Positions 32,307 through 41,284 of a stretch of 58,948 nt of DNA are shown in pieces. A model generated the notes under the pieces. The model was not told where the DNA came from and made no database searches. It worked only from the letters and a program-made list of their open reading frames with translations. The stretch comes from an uncultured Bacteroidales bacterium (GTDB lineage Bacteria > Bacteroidota > Bacteroidia > Bacteroidales > UBA932). Position 1 is the stretch's first letter, and each line of letters opens with the position of its first letter. The DNA lies in the NCBI GenBank assembly GCA_905234475.1, contig CAJOHX010000013.1:1-58948 (forward strand), read 5' to 3'. A program made the position numbers and the translations under genes.

Positions 32307-33647
32307 ATGCGCAAATCCAAAATCTTCGTGCTTGACACCAACGTCATCCTGCACGACTACAGGGCCATCCGGAAATTCCGGGACAACAATCTCGTGATCC
32401 CGGTGACGGTGATCGAGGAGATCGACAAGTTCAAGAAAGGCACGGATGCCCTGTCCTACAACGCCCGCGGCTTCATGCGCGAGCTGGACAAGATCACGGC
32501 CGGCAAGGATTTCGGCGCCGGCGGCCTGCCAATCGGCAAGGACCTGGGCTGGATCAAGGTGGAGCCGAACCACCCCTTCACGGGTGAGTTCGCCGAGTTC
32601 TTCACGGACGACATCCCGGACCACCGCATCCTCTCCACGGCGATGTGGGTGCGGGAGAACAACCCGGACCACTTCGTGGCCCTCGTGACCAAGGACATCA
32701 ACCTGAGGATGAAGGCCAAGGCCATCGGAATGGCGGTCCAGGACTACCTGACGGACAAGATCCAGGACGACCACATCGAGGAGCTGCAGCGCGAGCTGCA
32801 GACGATGACGGTGGACGGCGACGTCCTCCAGGAGCTCGCCTACGGGCGGGACACCTCCGTCGCGTGGAAGCGCATCGTGCCGGTCAAGCCGAAGGCCAAC
32901 CAGCTCTTCAAGCTGCGCTGGGAGGGGGCGCGCGACGAGATCGTCTGCGCCCGCTACGACGCCGACCGCGACCGCGTCGTGCTGGTCAAGGCCCACGACG
33001 CCTACGGCATCCGGCCCCGCAACGACGAGCAGAAATTCGCGCTCGACGCGCTGCTCAACCCGCGGGTGGAGCTGGTCTCCCTGACGGGCGGCGCCGGCAC
33101 CGGCAAGACGCTGCTCGCCCTGGCGGCGGCCCTGGCGCAGGAGCATGACTACGAGCAGATCTACCTGTCCCGTCCGACCGTGATCCTGGGCAACCAGGAC
33201 CTGGGCTTCCTGCCCGGCGACCAGAAGCAGAAGATGAGCCCCTTCCTGCAGCCGCTGATGGACAACCTCAGCGTGATCAAGCACCAGTTCCGCCCCACCT
33301 CCAAGGAGACGCAGCGCATCGACAGCATGCTGGCGCAGGAGAAACTGATCATCGAGCCGCTGGCCTACATCCGCGGCCGGAGCCTCGGACGCTGCTTCTT
33401 CATCATCGACGAGGCGCAGAACCTCACCCCGCACGAGATGAAGACCATCATCACCCGGGCGGGCGAGGGGACCAAGATGGTCTTCACCGGCGACATCTTC
33501 CAGATCGACCAGCCCTACCTGGACCAGTGGTCCAACGGCCTGACGCACCTGGGCGAGAAATTGTATGGCCAGCCGCTCTTCCAGCACGTGTTCCTGCGCA
33601 AGGGCGAGCGGAGCGAGCTTTCCGATTTGGCTGCAAAGTTGTTATAA
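32307..33647 (+). CDS. PhoH-like ATPase with N-terminal PIN domain
   Basis: 446 residues. A PIN domain at about residues 5-140 has the acidic residues in FVLDTNVILHDY and VTKDINLRMKA. The PhoH ATPase domain at about 230-446 has Walker A TGGAGTGKTLLALA and Walker B FFIIDEAQNL. The combination matches the PhoH2/YlaK-type PIN-ATPase, thought to be an RNA helicase/ribonuclease. It starts 14 bases after the preceding gene and is probably in the same transcript. Confidence 0.9.
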   Translation: MRKSKIFVLDTNVILHDYRAIRKFRDNNLVIPVTVIEEIDKFKKGTDALSYNARGFMRELDKITAGKDFGAGGLPIGKDLGWIKVEPNHPFTGEFAEFFTDDIPDHRILSTAMWVRENNPDHFVALVTKDINLRMKAKAIGMAVQDYLTDKIQDDHIEELQRELQTMTVDGDVLQELAYGRDTSVAWKRIVPVKPKANQLFKLRWEGARDEIVCARYDADRDRVVLVKAHDAYGIRPRNDEQKFALDALLNPRVELVSLTGGAGTGKTLLALAAALAQEHDYEQIYLSRPTVILGNQDLGFLPGDQKQKMSPFLQPLMDNLSVIKHQFRPTSKETQRIDSMLAQEKLIIEPLAYIRGRSLGRCFFIIDEAQNLTPHEMKTIITRAGEGTKMVFTGDIFQIDQPYLDQWSNGLTHLGEKLYGQPLFQHVFLRKGERSELSDLAAKLL

Positions 33648-33669
33648 TGCGAAATTTATCGTAAATTCG
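33639..33669 (+). promoter_or_regulatory. Probable ppdK promoter
   Basis: TAAATTCG (33662-33669) differs at one position from TAnnTTTG. A TTG at 33639-33641 is 20 bases upstream, near the usual -33 distance. The leader would be about 30 bases. The -33 part lies in the end of the PhoH gene. Confidence 0.4.
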
Positions 33670-33704
33670 CGGTCCGAAATTATTGTAATACTAAACCATA
33701 CCTT

Positions 33705-36431
33705 ATGTTCGAAATGAAGAAACGCGTCTATCGGTTCGGCGGAAAGACCGCCGAAGGCGATGGCAGCATGCGTGAGCTCCTTGGTGGAAAGGGAGCCAAC
33801 CTGGCCGAGATGAGCAAGCTCGGCATGCCGGTCCCTGCCGGCTTCACGATCACGACGGAGTGCTGCGCCGAGTACTATGAGCTTGGCGGCGGCTACACCG
33901 AAGATCTCAAGATGGAGGTGCGTGGCGCCCTGAATGCCACGGAAGCCCTGATGGGCAAGAAATTCGGCGATCCCAACGACCCGCTTCTGGTGAGCTGCCG
34001 CTCCGGCGCCCGCTCCTCGATGCCGGGCATGATGGATACCATCCTCAACATCGGTCTGTGCTCCGCGACGATCCCGGGCATGATCAAGAAGACGGGCAAC
34101 CCCCGTTTCGTCTATGACGCCTACCGCCGTCTGATTATGATGTATTCCGACGTCGTGATGGAGAAGGCCGAGGGCATCGAGCCCGCCGACGGGCAGGGCA
34201 TCCGCCAGCAGCTGGACCGCATGATGGCTGACCTCAAGGAGAAGAAGGGCTACACTTCCGATACCGAGATCACCGCGGACGAGCTCAAGGACCTCTGCGT
34301 CAAGTTCAAGAAGAAGGTCAAGGAAGTACTCGGCGTCGAGTTCCCCGACACGGCCCAGGATCAGCTCTGGGGCTCCATCGGCGGCGTCTTCAAGTCCTGG
34401 AACGGCAAGCGCGCCATCGCGTACCGCCGCATCGAGAAGATTCCCGATGACTGGGGCACGGCCGTCAACGTGCAGTCCATGGTGTTCGGCAACATGGGTG
34501 AGACTTCCGCCACCGGCGTCGCCTTCTCCCGCAACCCGGCCAACGGCGACAACCGTTTCTACGGCGAGTGGCTGATCAACGCCCAGGGTGAGGACGTGGT
34601 CGCGGGCATCCGCACCCCGAACCCGCTCAACGAAGCCACCAAGAACGACCATAACCGCCACCTCGCTTCGCTCGAAACGGCGATGCCGAAGGTGTACGAG
34701 GAGCTCGACGGCATCCGCAAGCGCCTGGAGAACCATTTCCATGACATGCAGGACATCGAGTTCACGATCCAGGAGGGCACCCTGTGGATGCTCCAGTGCC
34801 GTATCGGCAAGCGCACCGGCCTCGCCGCCCTGCAGATGGCGGTGGACATGCTCGACGAGGGCATGATCGACGAGAAGACCGCCGTGATGCGCGTCACCCC
34901 GGCCCAGCTTGACGAGGTGCTGCACCCGATCCTCAACCCCGTGTCCGAGAAGAGCGCGAAGGTGGTTGCCAAGGGTCTGCCCGCTTCTCCGGGCGGAGCC
35001 GTGGGCACGCTCGTGTTCACCTCCGAGGCTGCCATGGAGGCCGCCGCGGCCGGCAAGAAGACCATCCTCGTCCGTGAGGAGACCTCCCCGGAGGACATCC
35101 AGGGCATGCGCGCTTCCGCCGGTATCCTCACCACCCGCGGTGGTATGACCTCCCACGCCGCCCTCGTGGCGCGCGGCTGGGGCAAGTGCTGCATCGTTGG
35201 CTGCGAGGCCATGAAGATCAACCTTGCCGAGAAGACCCTCACCTTCGAGGGTGACAAGAAGGTCTACAAGGAGGGCGACTGGTTCTCCCTCAACGGTTCC
35301 AAGGGCTGCGTCTACGCCAAGCAGATCGAGATGATGGACGCCAGCGAGAACCCCACGTTCCTGCGCTTCATGAGCATCGTGGACAAGTACCGCCGCCTGG
35401 GCGTGCGTACCAACGCCGACACCCCGGAGGACGCCCAGAAGGCCCTGGACTTCGGTGCCGAGGGCATCGGCCTCTTCCGCATCGAGCATATGTTCTACGG
35501 CAAGAATTCCGAGACGCCGCTCGCCAAGCTCCGCAAGATGATCCTCTGCACCACCGACCAGGAGCGCAAGGACGCCCTCGCCGAGCTCGAGCCGTTCATC
35601 AAGGCTTCCGTCAAGAGCACCCTCAAGGTGATGGACGGCAAGCCGGTCGTGTTCCGTCTGCTGGACCCGCCGCTCCATGAGTTCGTCCCGACGACCAAGG
35701 AGAAGACCGCCGAGGTCGCCAAGGAGCTGGGTATCAGCGCCGCTGAGGTGACCCGCCGCGGCGAGAGCCTCCACGAGGTCAACCCGATGATGGGTCTGCG
35801 CGGCGTGCGTCTGCACGTGGCCTACCCGCTCATCGCCGAGACGCAGTACCGCGCCATCTTCACCGCTGTCGCCGAGCTCTCCCACGAGGGCTTCCACCCG
35901 CAGCCCGAGATCATGATTCCGGTCACGGTCTCCGCCCGCGAGCTGGGCTTCCAGCGTGCCATCTGCGAGCGCATCAAGGCCGAAGTCGAGGTGCACCACG
36001 AGATGATCATCACCTACAAGTTCGGTACGATGATCGAGATCCCGCGCGCCGCCCTGACCGGCGACCGCATGGCCCGCACCGCGGAGTTCTTCTCCTTCGG
36101 TACCAACGACCTCACCCAGATGACCTTCGGCTTCTCCCGCGACGACGTCGGCACCTTCATGGGCAACTACCTCGGCCACAAGATTCTCGACGCCGACCCG
36201 TTCCAGACCATCGACACCAAGGCTGTCGGCAAGCTGGTCGAGATCGGCATCCAGACCGGCCGTTCCCGTCGTCCGGAGCTGAAGTGCGGCGTCTGCGGCG
36301 AGCACGGCGGCGACCCTGACTCCATCTCCTTCTTCAACAAGATCGGTGTGGACTACGTCAGCTGCTCCCCGTTCCGCGTCCCCATCGCCCGCCTCGCTTC
36401 GGCCCAGGCCGCGATCAAGCAGGCGGAGTAA
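33705..36431 (+). CDS. ppdK: Pyruvate, phosphate dikinase
   Basis: 908 residues, the full bacterial size. It interconverts pyruvate, ATP and phosphate with phosphoenolpyruvate, AMP and pyrophosphate. The N-terminal ATP-grasp domain carries SRNPANGDNRFYGEWLINAQ. The phosphohistidine domain shows TRGGMTSHAALVARGWGK, with the catalytic histidine at about residue 484 and the regulatory threonine before it. The C-terminal TIM barrel has KCGVCGEHGGDPDSI with the catalytic cysteine. Codon use is strongly biased, as expected for a highly expressed gene. It ends at a strong terminator. Confidence 0.97.
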   Translation: MFEMKKRVYRFGGKTAEGDGSMRELLGGKGANLAEMSKLGMPVPAGFTITTECCAEYYELGGGYTEDLKMEVRGALNATEALMGKKFGDPNDPLLVSCRSGARSSMPGMMDTILNIGLCSATIPGMIKKTGNPRFVYDAYRRLIMMYSDVVMEKAEGIEPADGQGIRQQLDRMMADLKEKKGYTSDTEITADELKDLCVKFKKKVKEVLGVEFPDTAQDQLWGSIGGVFKSWNGKRAIAYRRIEKIPDDWGTAVNVQSMVFGNMGETSATGVAFSRNPANGDNRFYGEWLINAQGEDVVAGIRTPNPLNEATKNDHNRHLASLETAMPKVYEELDGIRKRLENHFHDMQDIEFTIQEGTLWMLQCRIGKRTGLAALQMAVDMLDEGMIDEKTAVMRVTPAQLDEVLHPILNPVSEKSAKVVAKGLPASPGGAVGTLVFTSEAAMEAAAAGKKTILVREETSPEDIQGMRASAGILTTRGGMTSHAALVARGWGKCCIVGCEAMKINLAEKTLTFEGDKKVYKEGDWFSLNGSKGCVYAKQIEMMDASENPTFLRFMSIVDKYRRLGVRTNADTPEDAQKALDFGAEGIGLFRIEHMFYGKNSETPLAKLRKMILCTTDQERKDALAELEPFIKASVKSTLKVMDGKPVVFRLLDPPLHEFVPTTKEKTAEVAKELGISAAEVTRRGESLHEVNPMMGLRGVRLHVAYPLIAETQYRAIFTAVAELSHEGFHPQPEIMIPVTVSARELGFQRAICERIKAEVEVHHEMIITYKFGTMIEIPRAALTGDRMARTAEFFSFGTNDLTQMTFGFSRDDVGTFMGNYLGHKILDADPFQTIDTKAVGKLVEIGIQTGRSRRPELKCGVCGEHGGDPDSISFFNKIGVDYVSCSPFRVPIARLASAQAAIKQAE

Positions 36432-36445
36432 GCCGCCTGCCATAA

Positions 36446-36484
36446 GAAAAGGCCCTGAGCGAAAGCTTCAGGGCCTTTTCTTTA
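36446..36484. terminator. Bidirectional rho-independent terminator between ppdK and the DUF389 gene
   Basis: A perfect 13-bp inverted repeat, GAAAAGGCCCTGA (36446-36458) and TCAGGGCCTTTTC (36468-36480), has a short loop containing GAAA and is followed by TTTATT. The A-rich left side makes it usable by the convergent gene too. Confidence 0.9.
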
Positions 36485-36495
36485 TTTCCTATTCT

Positions 36496-37836
36496 TTATT
36501 TGGTGGTGATCACCGTGACGTCGTCGATGGAGAAGCGGACGCGGAGCCATTGCTCGATGCGTTCGCGCTCTGTGGCGGAGAGGGGGACGGAGCTCTGGAT
36601 GATGGCGACGAGGGCGGGGTGGGTGGAGCCGCCGTCGGCGGCGACGCTCTCGCCCCGGGTCAGGGTCACCTGCTCCACGCCGGCGTACTGCGCGGCAATC
36701 TCGCGGGTGATCAGCTCCGAAGGCAGCTGGCCGGCCCGGAGGAACTCGATAGTGGACGACAGGGAGTCGACCTGCCCCTGCAGGCTCTCGACCTGGCGGT
36801 TGTGGCCGTCGAGGATGCCGCGGATGATCTCCGATTCGCTCATCATCTCGCCCTGGAAGGCGGCGTCTTCGTGGATGATGATCTGGTTGCGGGAGATGCC
36901 CGCCTCGTCGGCGTCGAGATAGAGCCGCTCGCGGGCGGACGCCTCCATCTTCTCACCGGCCATGTAGAGCTCCAGCGTGTGCGGCCGGGCCTCGAGGTCG
37001 GTCTTGTAGTCGTAGATATAGCTCTTGCCCAGGTTCTTGTTCTGCATGACGAGCTTCTGGGCGCTGCGGGCGAAATTGTTGTCCCGGATCATCTGGATGG
37101 CGGACATTACGCTCGGTACCAGCATGACCAGCATGATGAGCATGATCCAGCGGGCGCTGCGCCTGCGTTTTACTTCGTCTGTGGCGTTGGCCGACGGGAA
37201 ATGCAGGTACTTGACCGTCACGAAGGTGGCCAGCGTGATGAAGGCCGTATTGATCAGGAAGAGGTAGAACGGGCCCAGGATGAAGCGCAGCTCCAGGTGC
37301 GAGATGCCGTAGCCGACGGTACACAGCGGCGGCATGAGGGCCGTGGCGATGGCCACGCCCGGGATCACGGTACCGCCCTTGTCCTTGCGGGAGTTTTCGA
37401 GGATGCCGGCGAAGCCGCCGAACAGAGCGATGAACACGTCGTACAGGGTCGGGTTCGTGCGCGCCAGCAGCTCGGTCTGCTGCTCCATTTCCAGCGGGGA
37501 GATCAGGTAGAACAAGGTGGAGGCGAGGATACTGATCACCACCATCACGAGGAAATTCTTGAGCGCCTCCTTGACCAACGCGGTGTCGTTGGTGCCCAGG
37601 CCCAGGCCGAACCCGAGGATCGGCCCCATGAGCGGGGAGATGAGCATGGCGCCGATGATTACCGGGATGGAGTTGAGGTTGAGGCCCACCGAGGCGATGA
37701 CGATCGCGCATGCGAGGATGAAGACATTGGGTCCGCGGAACGCCACGCTGCCCCGGATGTTGACCGATGCGGCCTGTGCGTCCACGTGGTCCTTCATGTT
37801 GACCAGCGACTTGAAGAAATAACTGACTTTGTTCAT
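36496..37836 (-). CDS. DUF389 family membrane protein
   Basis: 446 residues from ATG 37836 (MNKVSYFFKSL). Seven codons upstream are open but lie across the promoter. The DUF389 core at about residues 40-215 has helices such as VFILACAIVIASVGLNLNS, PVIIGAMLISPLMGPILGFG and VAIATALMPPLCTVGYGI. A coiled-coil-like segment (about 300-360) and a periplasmic or cytoplasmic C-terminal domain follow. The function of DUF389 proteins is unknown. It converges on ppdK across a shared terminator. Confidence 0.85.
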   Translation of the reverse strand: MNKVSYFFKSLVNMKDHVDAQAASVNIRGSVAFRGPNVFILACAIVIASVGLNLNSIPVIIGAMLISPLMGPILGFGLGLGTNDTALVKEALKNFLVMVVISILASTLFYLISPLEMEQQTELLARTNPTLYDVFIALFGGFAGILENSRKDKGGTVIPGVAIATALMPPLCTVGYGISHLELRFILGPFYLFLINTAFITLATFVTVKYLHFPSANATDEVKRRRSARWIMLIMLVMLVPSVMSAIQMIRDNNFARSAQKLVMQNKNLGKSYIYDYKTDLEARPHTLELYMAGEKMEASARERLYLDADEAGISRNQIIIHEDAAFQGEMMSESEIIRGILDGHNRQVESLQGQVDSLSSTIEFLRAGQLPSELITREIAAQYAGVEQVTLTRGESVAADGGSTHPALVAIIQSSVPLSATERERIEQWLRVRFSIDDVTVITTK

Positions 37837-37844
37837 ACCGGGGA

Positions 37845-37874
37845 CAAAGATAAGCAAAATCCGGCTAAACCAAA
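37845..37874 (-). promoter_or_regulatory. Full Bacteroidota promoter for the DUF389 gene
   Basis: -33 box TTTG (37871-37874, minus strand), an 18-base spacer, and -7 box TATCTTTG (37845-37852). The -7 box ends 8 bases before ATG 37836, so the mRNA is expected to be leaderless or nearly so. Confidence 0.75.
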
Positions 37875-38008
37875 GATGGCATCCTCCGCGTACAATTCTT
37901 TCCGATTCGCGTAAAACGCATTAAAACAACAATTACCCCCTTACGTTTTTATCAGGTCCTTGGATAATCCGGGGTCTTTTGCTTGTTTCGTGGAAAAAAC
38001 GGCAAGCT

Positions 38009-38938
38009 ATGACAAAACAACCTATTATCCGCAAGTACATCGACCCGATGGTTGACTTTGGCTTCAAGAAGATCTTCAAAGAGTCTGGCAATAAGGAACT
38101 TATCATTCGGCCCCTCAATGTTATCTTTGACCTCAACATTGAGGACATCACCATCAGCGACAGCGAACAGCTTGGACGAACGAAAGAAGAGCGAAAGGCC
38201 AGTTTCGACCTCTTCTGCAAAACCGCAGACCGCCGTTCATTCGTCATCGAAGTTCAGATTGCCCAGCAGAAATACTTCCTCGAACGCGCCCTTTTCTACA
38301 CTTCATTCCCTATCGCCAAATCGGCGCCGAAGGACAAAGACCAACGGAAGAAATGGGACTACAACTATCCGCCCGTCTTTTTCTTTGGCCTGATGAATTT
38401 CAATCTGCGTCATGATAATCCAGCGCTCGCAGACCCGAATCAATACATCCACCTGTTCACTCTCCGTGACGAGAAGACCACCGAGCTGATGACCGACCGG
38501 CTGCGCTTCGCCTTCCTGGAAGTCAAACGCTTCAGTAAGAAGAAGGAGGAGTGCCACACCTTCGAGGATCGTTTCTTGTTTATTATGAAGAATCTACCTA
38601 CATTTGCGGAGAAGCCGGAACTCTGGGATGATGACCCGTACTTCGAACAAATGCTGGCAGAAGCAGAATACGCAAACATGACCGACAAGCAGCAAATAGC
38701 CTACATGGAGTCCCTCAAGCAAAGGTGGGACTACCAGAATACGATCGATTATGCTCGTGAAGAGGGGCACAAAGCAGGCTGGGAGGGCGGTCTGAGAAAA
38801 GGTATTGAGCAGGGCAGGGAAGAAGGTCGGACAGAAGAGCGCATCGATAATGCCCGCAGTTTGTTAAAACTTGGCGTACCGATTGAGACAATTGCGACCG
38901 GCCTCGGCCTTACCGAGGATCAGATCCGATCATTATAG
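38009..38938 (+). CDS. Rpn/PD-(D/E)XK nuclease family (transposase-like) protein
   Basis: 309 residues from ATG 38009 (MTKQPIIRKYIDPMVDFGF). The N-terminal domain is the PDDEXK_2/Rpn type: DFGFKKIF, ERKASFDLFCKT and SFVIEVQIAQQ, with the acidic and E-x-Q-type active-site residues. C-terminal features are an acidic linker and a Gly/Glu/Arg-rich helix (EEGRTEERIDNARSLLKLG). Members of this family promote RecA-independent recombination and spread among Bacteroidota genomes. The gene is visibly less GC-rich than its neighbours, which suggests horizontal gain. It is flanked by about 170 and 140 non-coding bases, with its own terminator. Confidence 0.85.
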   Translation: MTKQPIIRKYIDPMVDFGFKKIFKESGNKELIIRPLNVIFDLNIEDITISDSEQLGRTKEERKASFDLFCKTADRRSFVIEVQIAQQKYFLERALFYTSFPIAKSAPKDKDQRKKWDYNYPPVFFFGLMNFNLRHDNPALADPNQYIHLFTLRDEKTTELMTDRLRFAFLEVKRFSKKKEECHTFEDRFLFIMKNLPTFAEKPELWDDDPYFEQMLAEAEYANMTDKQQIAYMESLKQRWDYQNTIDYAREEGHKAGWEGGLRKGIEQGREEGRTEERIDNARSLLKLGVPIETIATGLGLTEDQIRSL

Positions 38939-38944
38939 CATCCT

Positions 38945-38972
38945 AAAGGCCGTCGGAAAGACGGCTTTTTTC
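38945..38972 (+). terminator. Rho-independent terminator after the Rpn gene
   Basis: Stem GCCGTC (38949-38954) / GACGGC (38960-38965) with loop GGAAA, extended by A-T pairs and followed by a run of T residues (TTTTTT). Confidence 0.85.
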
Positions 38973-39079
38973 GTGTCTAGTTAGAAGCTATTTCCCGAGA
39001 CGTATTCTGCATCCAAATGTGTTTATAGGGAAGAATACGGAAACCGGAATCTCAATCGCACTGAACAAAGCAATCATGC

Positions 39080-40618
39080 GTGTATAGGGAACTCGATGAG
39101 CAGGCGCTGGCCAGATACTGCTCAGAAAAAGACAGAATGGCAGAAGAAGAGTTGTATACAAGGTATGCAGCGAGGGTCTATACACTCTGCCGACGGTACG
39201 CGGGTGACACAGACGAAGCGAAGGATTTGATGCAGGACGCCCTCCTGCAGGCCTTGGACAGAATTCAAACATTCCATTATGGCGGGAAAGGATCCCTGTA
39301 TGCGTGGATTAGCCGGATTGCCATCAACAAGGCCGTCAATGATATCAAAAGACGGCGGTGGCGCATGGTTTCCCTGGATTTGCGTACGCATGACGAGCTT
39401 CCGGAGCCGGCAGATGAAACCGTGGCTGCCATACCGCAAGAGACAATGCTGACCTGGATTGCCAGGTTACCGGATCTGCGACGAGCCGTCTTCAACCTCT
39501 ATTGCATCGATGGCTTCTCCCATAAGGAAATTGCCGGGATACTGGGAATCAGCGAAAAAGGATCGGCCGCCCTGGCCGGCTTGGCTGCCGTTCTGCTCCT
39601 TCACCGTCCTGGCATGCCGGACGAGGGTGTCCAGAGTGTCCGGCAGCAGGAAGTTCCGGTGGTTGCCGTGACGGATTCCGCCAAGGTGGCGGCTCCTGTT
39701 CCGGCAAAGCCGCTTGTCGCCCAGACCAACGTGCCGGAGGCCGTGCCGCAGCCGGTCGCTCGTCCGCTGCAGCCCGAATCGATTACGCAGACGGAAGACG
39801 GTGAGCTCGCGGAAGCGATGGAAGAAACTGTTCCTGCAGGCCCGCCGGAACTGGCCCCGGTGCCGAGTCTGAATGAAGAAACTGTTATTCCGGCCCCGGT
39901 CGATGTCGTCCTTCCGGATCCTCCGGTGGTGGAATCCGTGGCTTTGGTCCCGCCGGTCCTCATCGGGGAAACGGTGAAAACGAAAGAGAACCCGAAGGTC
40001 GTGCTTCAGGTTATTGGCGCCACAACGGGTAGTTTGCTGACCGCAGCGGTGACAACCTTTGCGTCGTATAGCCTTGCGAACAACTGGAGTTCCGAAGATT
40101 TGGGCAAATACTATCATGATTCTGAGGGACGGTTGGTCCCCATTAAGGAAACGGACTGGAAATATGAGCATGGCCTTCCGCTGCGCTTTGGCCTTTCGTT
40201 CAAAGTCCCCATTTCAGACAGGCTGGGTATCACTACCGGATTCGAATACGCTCAATATACGACCAAACAGACACTAATTCCAACGGGGGCTGTGTTCACG
40301 GGACATAAGTATTATGTGGGAGTTCCTGTGCGACTGGACTGGAGCCTGTTCTCCAGCCGTTGGCTGGATGTCTATGTTGGCGGCGGCATGGAGTTGGACA
40401 TGCACGTTAGAACGAGCGAAACGGTTCTCCCGAATCTCTCCCTGATAGGCGCAGGAGGCATCCAGTTCAATATGAGCCGCCGTATTGGCATCTATGTAGA
40501 ACCGATGCTCAACTGGGCTGTACCGTTTGCGGGCCAAGGGGTGGATACGTATCGAAGGGAACAGTCCGTCTTCTCTGTGGCCACCGGTCTTCGAGTAAAT
40601 CTTGGAAAAACGGAATAA
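39080..40618 (+). CDS. ECF sigma factor fused in frame to an anchored beta-barrel protein
   Basis: 512 residues from GTG 39080; an ATG at 39076 is followed by a stop in its frame. Residues 1-158 are an ECF sigma factor: region 2 (YTLCRRYAGDTDEAKDLMQD, YAWISRIAINKAVNDIKRRR) and most of region 4 (LPDLRRAVFNLYCIDG, KEIAGILGISEKG). The usual C-terminal end of region 4 is missing. At about residue 159 the frame passes directly to a membrane helix (ALAGLAAVLLLHRPG), a long Pro/Val/Glu-rich spacer and an outer-membrane beta-barrel domain from about residue 310. The second half looks like a separate sigma-linked membrane protein that has lost its N-terminus. A deletion joining two neighbouring genes is the likely origin; whether it is genomic or an assembly artefact is open. 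Confidence 0.7.
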   Translation: MYRELDEQALARYCSEKDRMAEEELYTRYAARVYTLCRRYAGDTDEAKDLMQDALLQALDRIQTFHYGGKGSLYAWISRIAINKAVNDIKRRRWRMVSLDLRTHDELPEPADETVAAIPQETMLTWIARLPDLRRAVFNLYCIDGFSHKEIAGILGISEKGSAALAGLAAVLLLHRPGMPDEGVQSVRQQEVPVVAVTDSAKVAAPVPAKPLVAQTNVPEAVPQPVARPLQPESITQTEDGELAEAMEETVPAGPPELAPVPSLNEETVIPAPVDVVLPDPPVVESVALVPPVLIGETVKTKENPKVVLQVIGATTGSLLTAAVTTFASYSLANNWSSEDLGKYYHDSEGRLVPIKETDWKYEHGLPLRFGLSFKVPISDRLGITTGFEYAQYTTKQTLIPTGAVFTGHKYYVGVPVRLDWSLFSSRWLDVYVGGGMELDMHVRTSETVLPNLSLIGAGGIQFNMSRRIGIYVEPMLNWAVPFAGQGVDTYRREQSVFSVATGLRVNLGKTE

Positions 40619-40653
40619 ACTGAGTATATTTACGACGTTAAACAATCAGTATC

Positions 40654-41131
40654 ATGAAGAAACACTTTATTCGACTGGCCGTAACCGCAGTGCTGCTGAC
40701 GCTTGCCCTGCCCATGGTCGCAGGGGCGCAGACGGTGTTCCGCGGCGGGAAACTGTATGCGGACGGGGTGTTGCTGACCAAGGAGAACGCTGCGGCGCAG
40801 CTGCCGGCCCCGTTTGCGGAGAAATACACCAGGGCGCTCGCGACGGAGAAAGTCGGATCCATCATTGCCTATACCGGCGGGCTCCGGCACCGTATGGGCC
40901 ATTTCCGACGCCGTTAGGCGCAATAGGGACACGTGTGACGTGCCAGCCGGGTGGGGCCTCGGGATTGAGGGCATGGTCATCGGCGCAGCCATTACGGCCG
41001 GAGGTCTGGTGACGTACCTGGTGGGCCGCAATCAAGTGCGGCTGATTGGTGAGCGTTCCTCCGCCTCGTCCCAAATTGAACTGGATCTTGGCTTTACCCC
41101 TTCCGGCCTTGGCCTTGCGCTGAATTTCTAA
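40654..41131 (+). pseudogene. Small secreted protein, frame broken near 40885
   Basis: The first part (ATG 40654) has a signal peptide (MKKHFIRLAVTAVLLTLALP) and the sequence VFRGGKLYADGVLLTKENAA. The frame then stops at 40917. In another frame the sequence goes on with a hydrophobic segment (GMVIGAAITAGGLVTYLVGR) and ends IELDLGFTPSGLGLALNF at 41131. Together these give one protein of about 155 residues with a signal peptide and one membrane segment, so the two ORFs are treated as one broken gene. The family is not recognised. A TATATTTA sequence about 25 bases before the start could be its -7 box. Confidence 0.55.
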
Positions 41132-41168
41132 TCGGCAAGTAATAAGAAACGCATAAGCGAAGAGAAAA

Positions 41169-41230
41169 CCGGAATGACGGAGGGTCGCCCGGAATGAGGG
41201 CGGGCATGACATGTCGCGGTCGGGCATGAC
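41169..41230. repeat. Series of GGAATGAC/GGCATGAC half-sites
   Basis: Half-sites CCGGAATGACGG (41169-41180), CCCGGAATGAGGG (41188-41200) and CGGGCATGAC (41201-41210, 41221-41230) follow one another at roughly 20-base spacing. They match the ends of the elements inside parC and truA. The last copy borders the promoter of the next gene. Confidence 0.5.
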
Positions 41231-41241
41231 GAAATATTTGC

Positions 41242-41249
41242 TATATTTG
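41242..41249 (+). promoter_or_regulatory. -7 box for the EF-hand protein gene
   Basis: TATATTTG matches TAnnTTTG and gives a leader of about 30 bases before ATG 41285. The expected -33 region overlaps the repeat half-site at 41221-41230. Confidence 0.6.
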
Positions 41250-41284
41250 TGGATACGGAACGAATAACCAAAACATCCACAGAT

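Noticed and set aside
36496..37836. Longer DUF389 protein starting at 37857
   Set aside because: That start lies upstream of the -7 box TATCTTTG, so it could not be on the mRNA.
38009..38938. Complete insertion sequence
   Set aside because: The Rpn gene has no flanking inverted repeats or target duplications that I can see; only its own terminator follows.
40814..41131. Separate gene starting at ATG 40814
   Set aside because: Its first half is out of frame with a signal-peptide protein starting at 40654; the hydrophobic end fits as the tail of that same protein.
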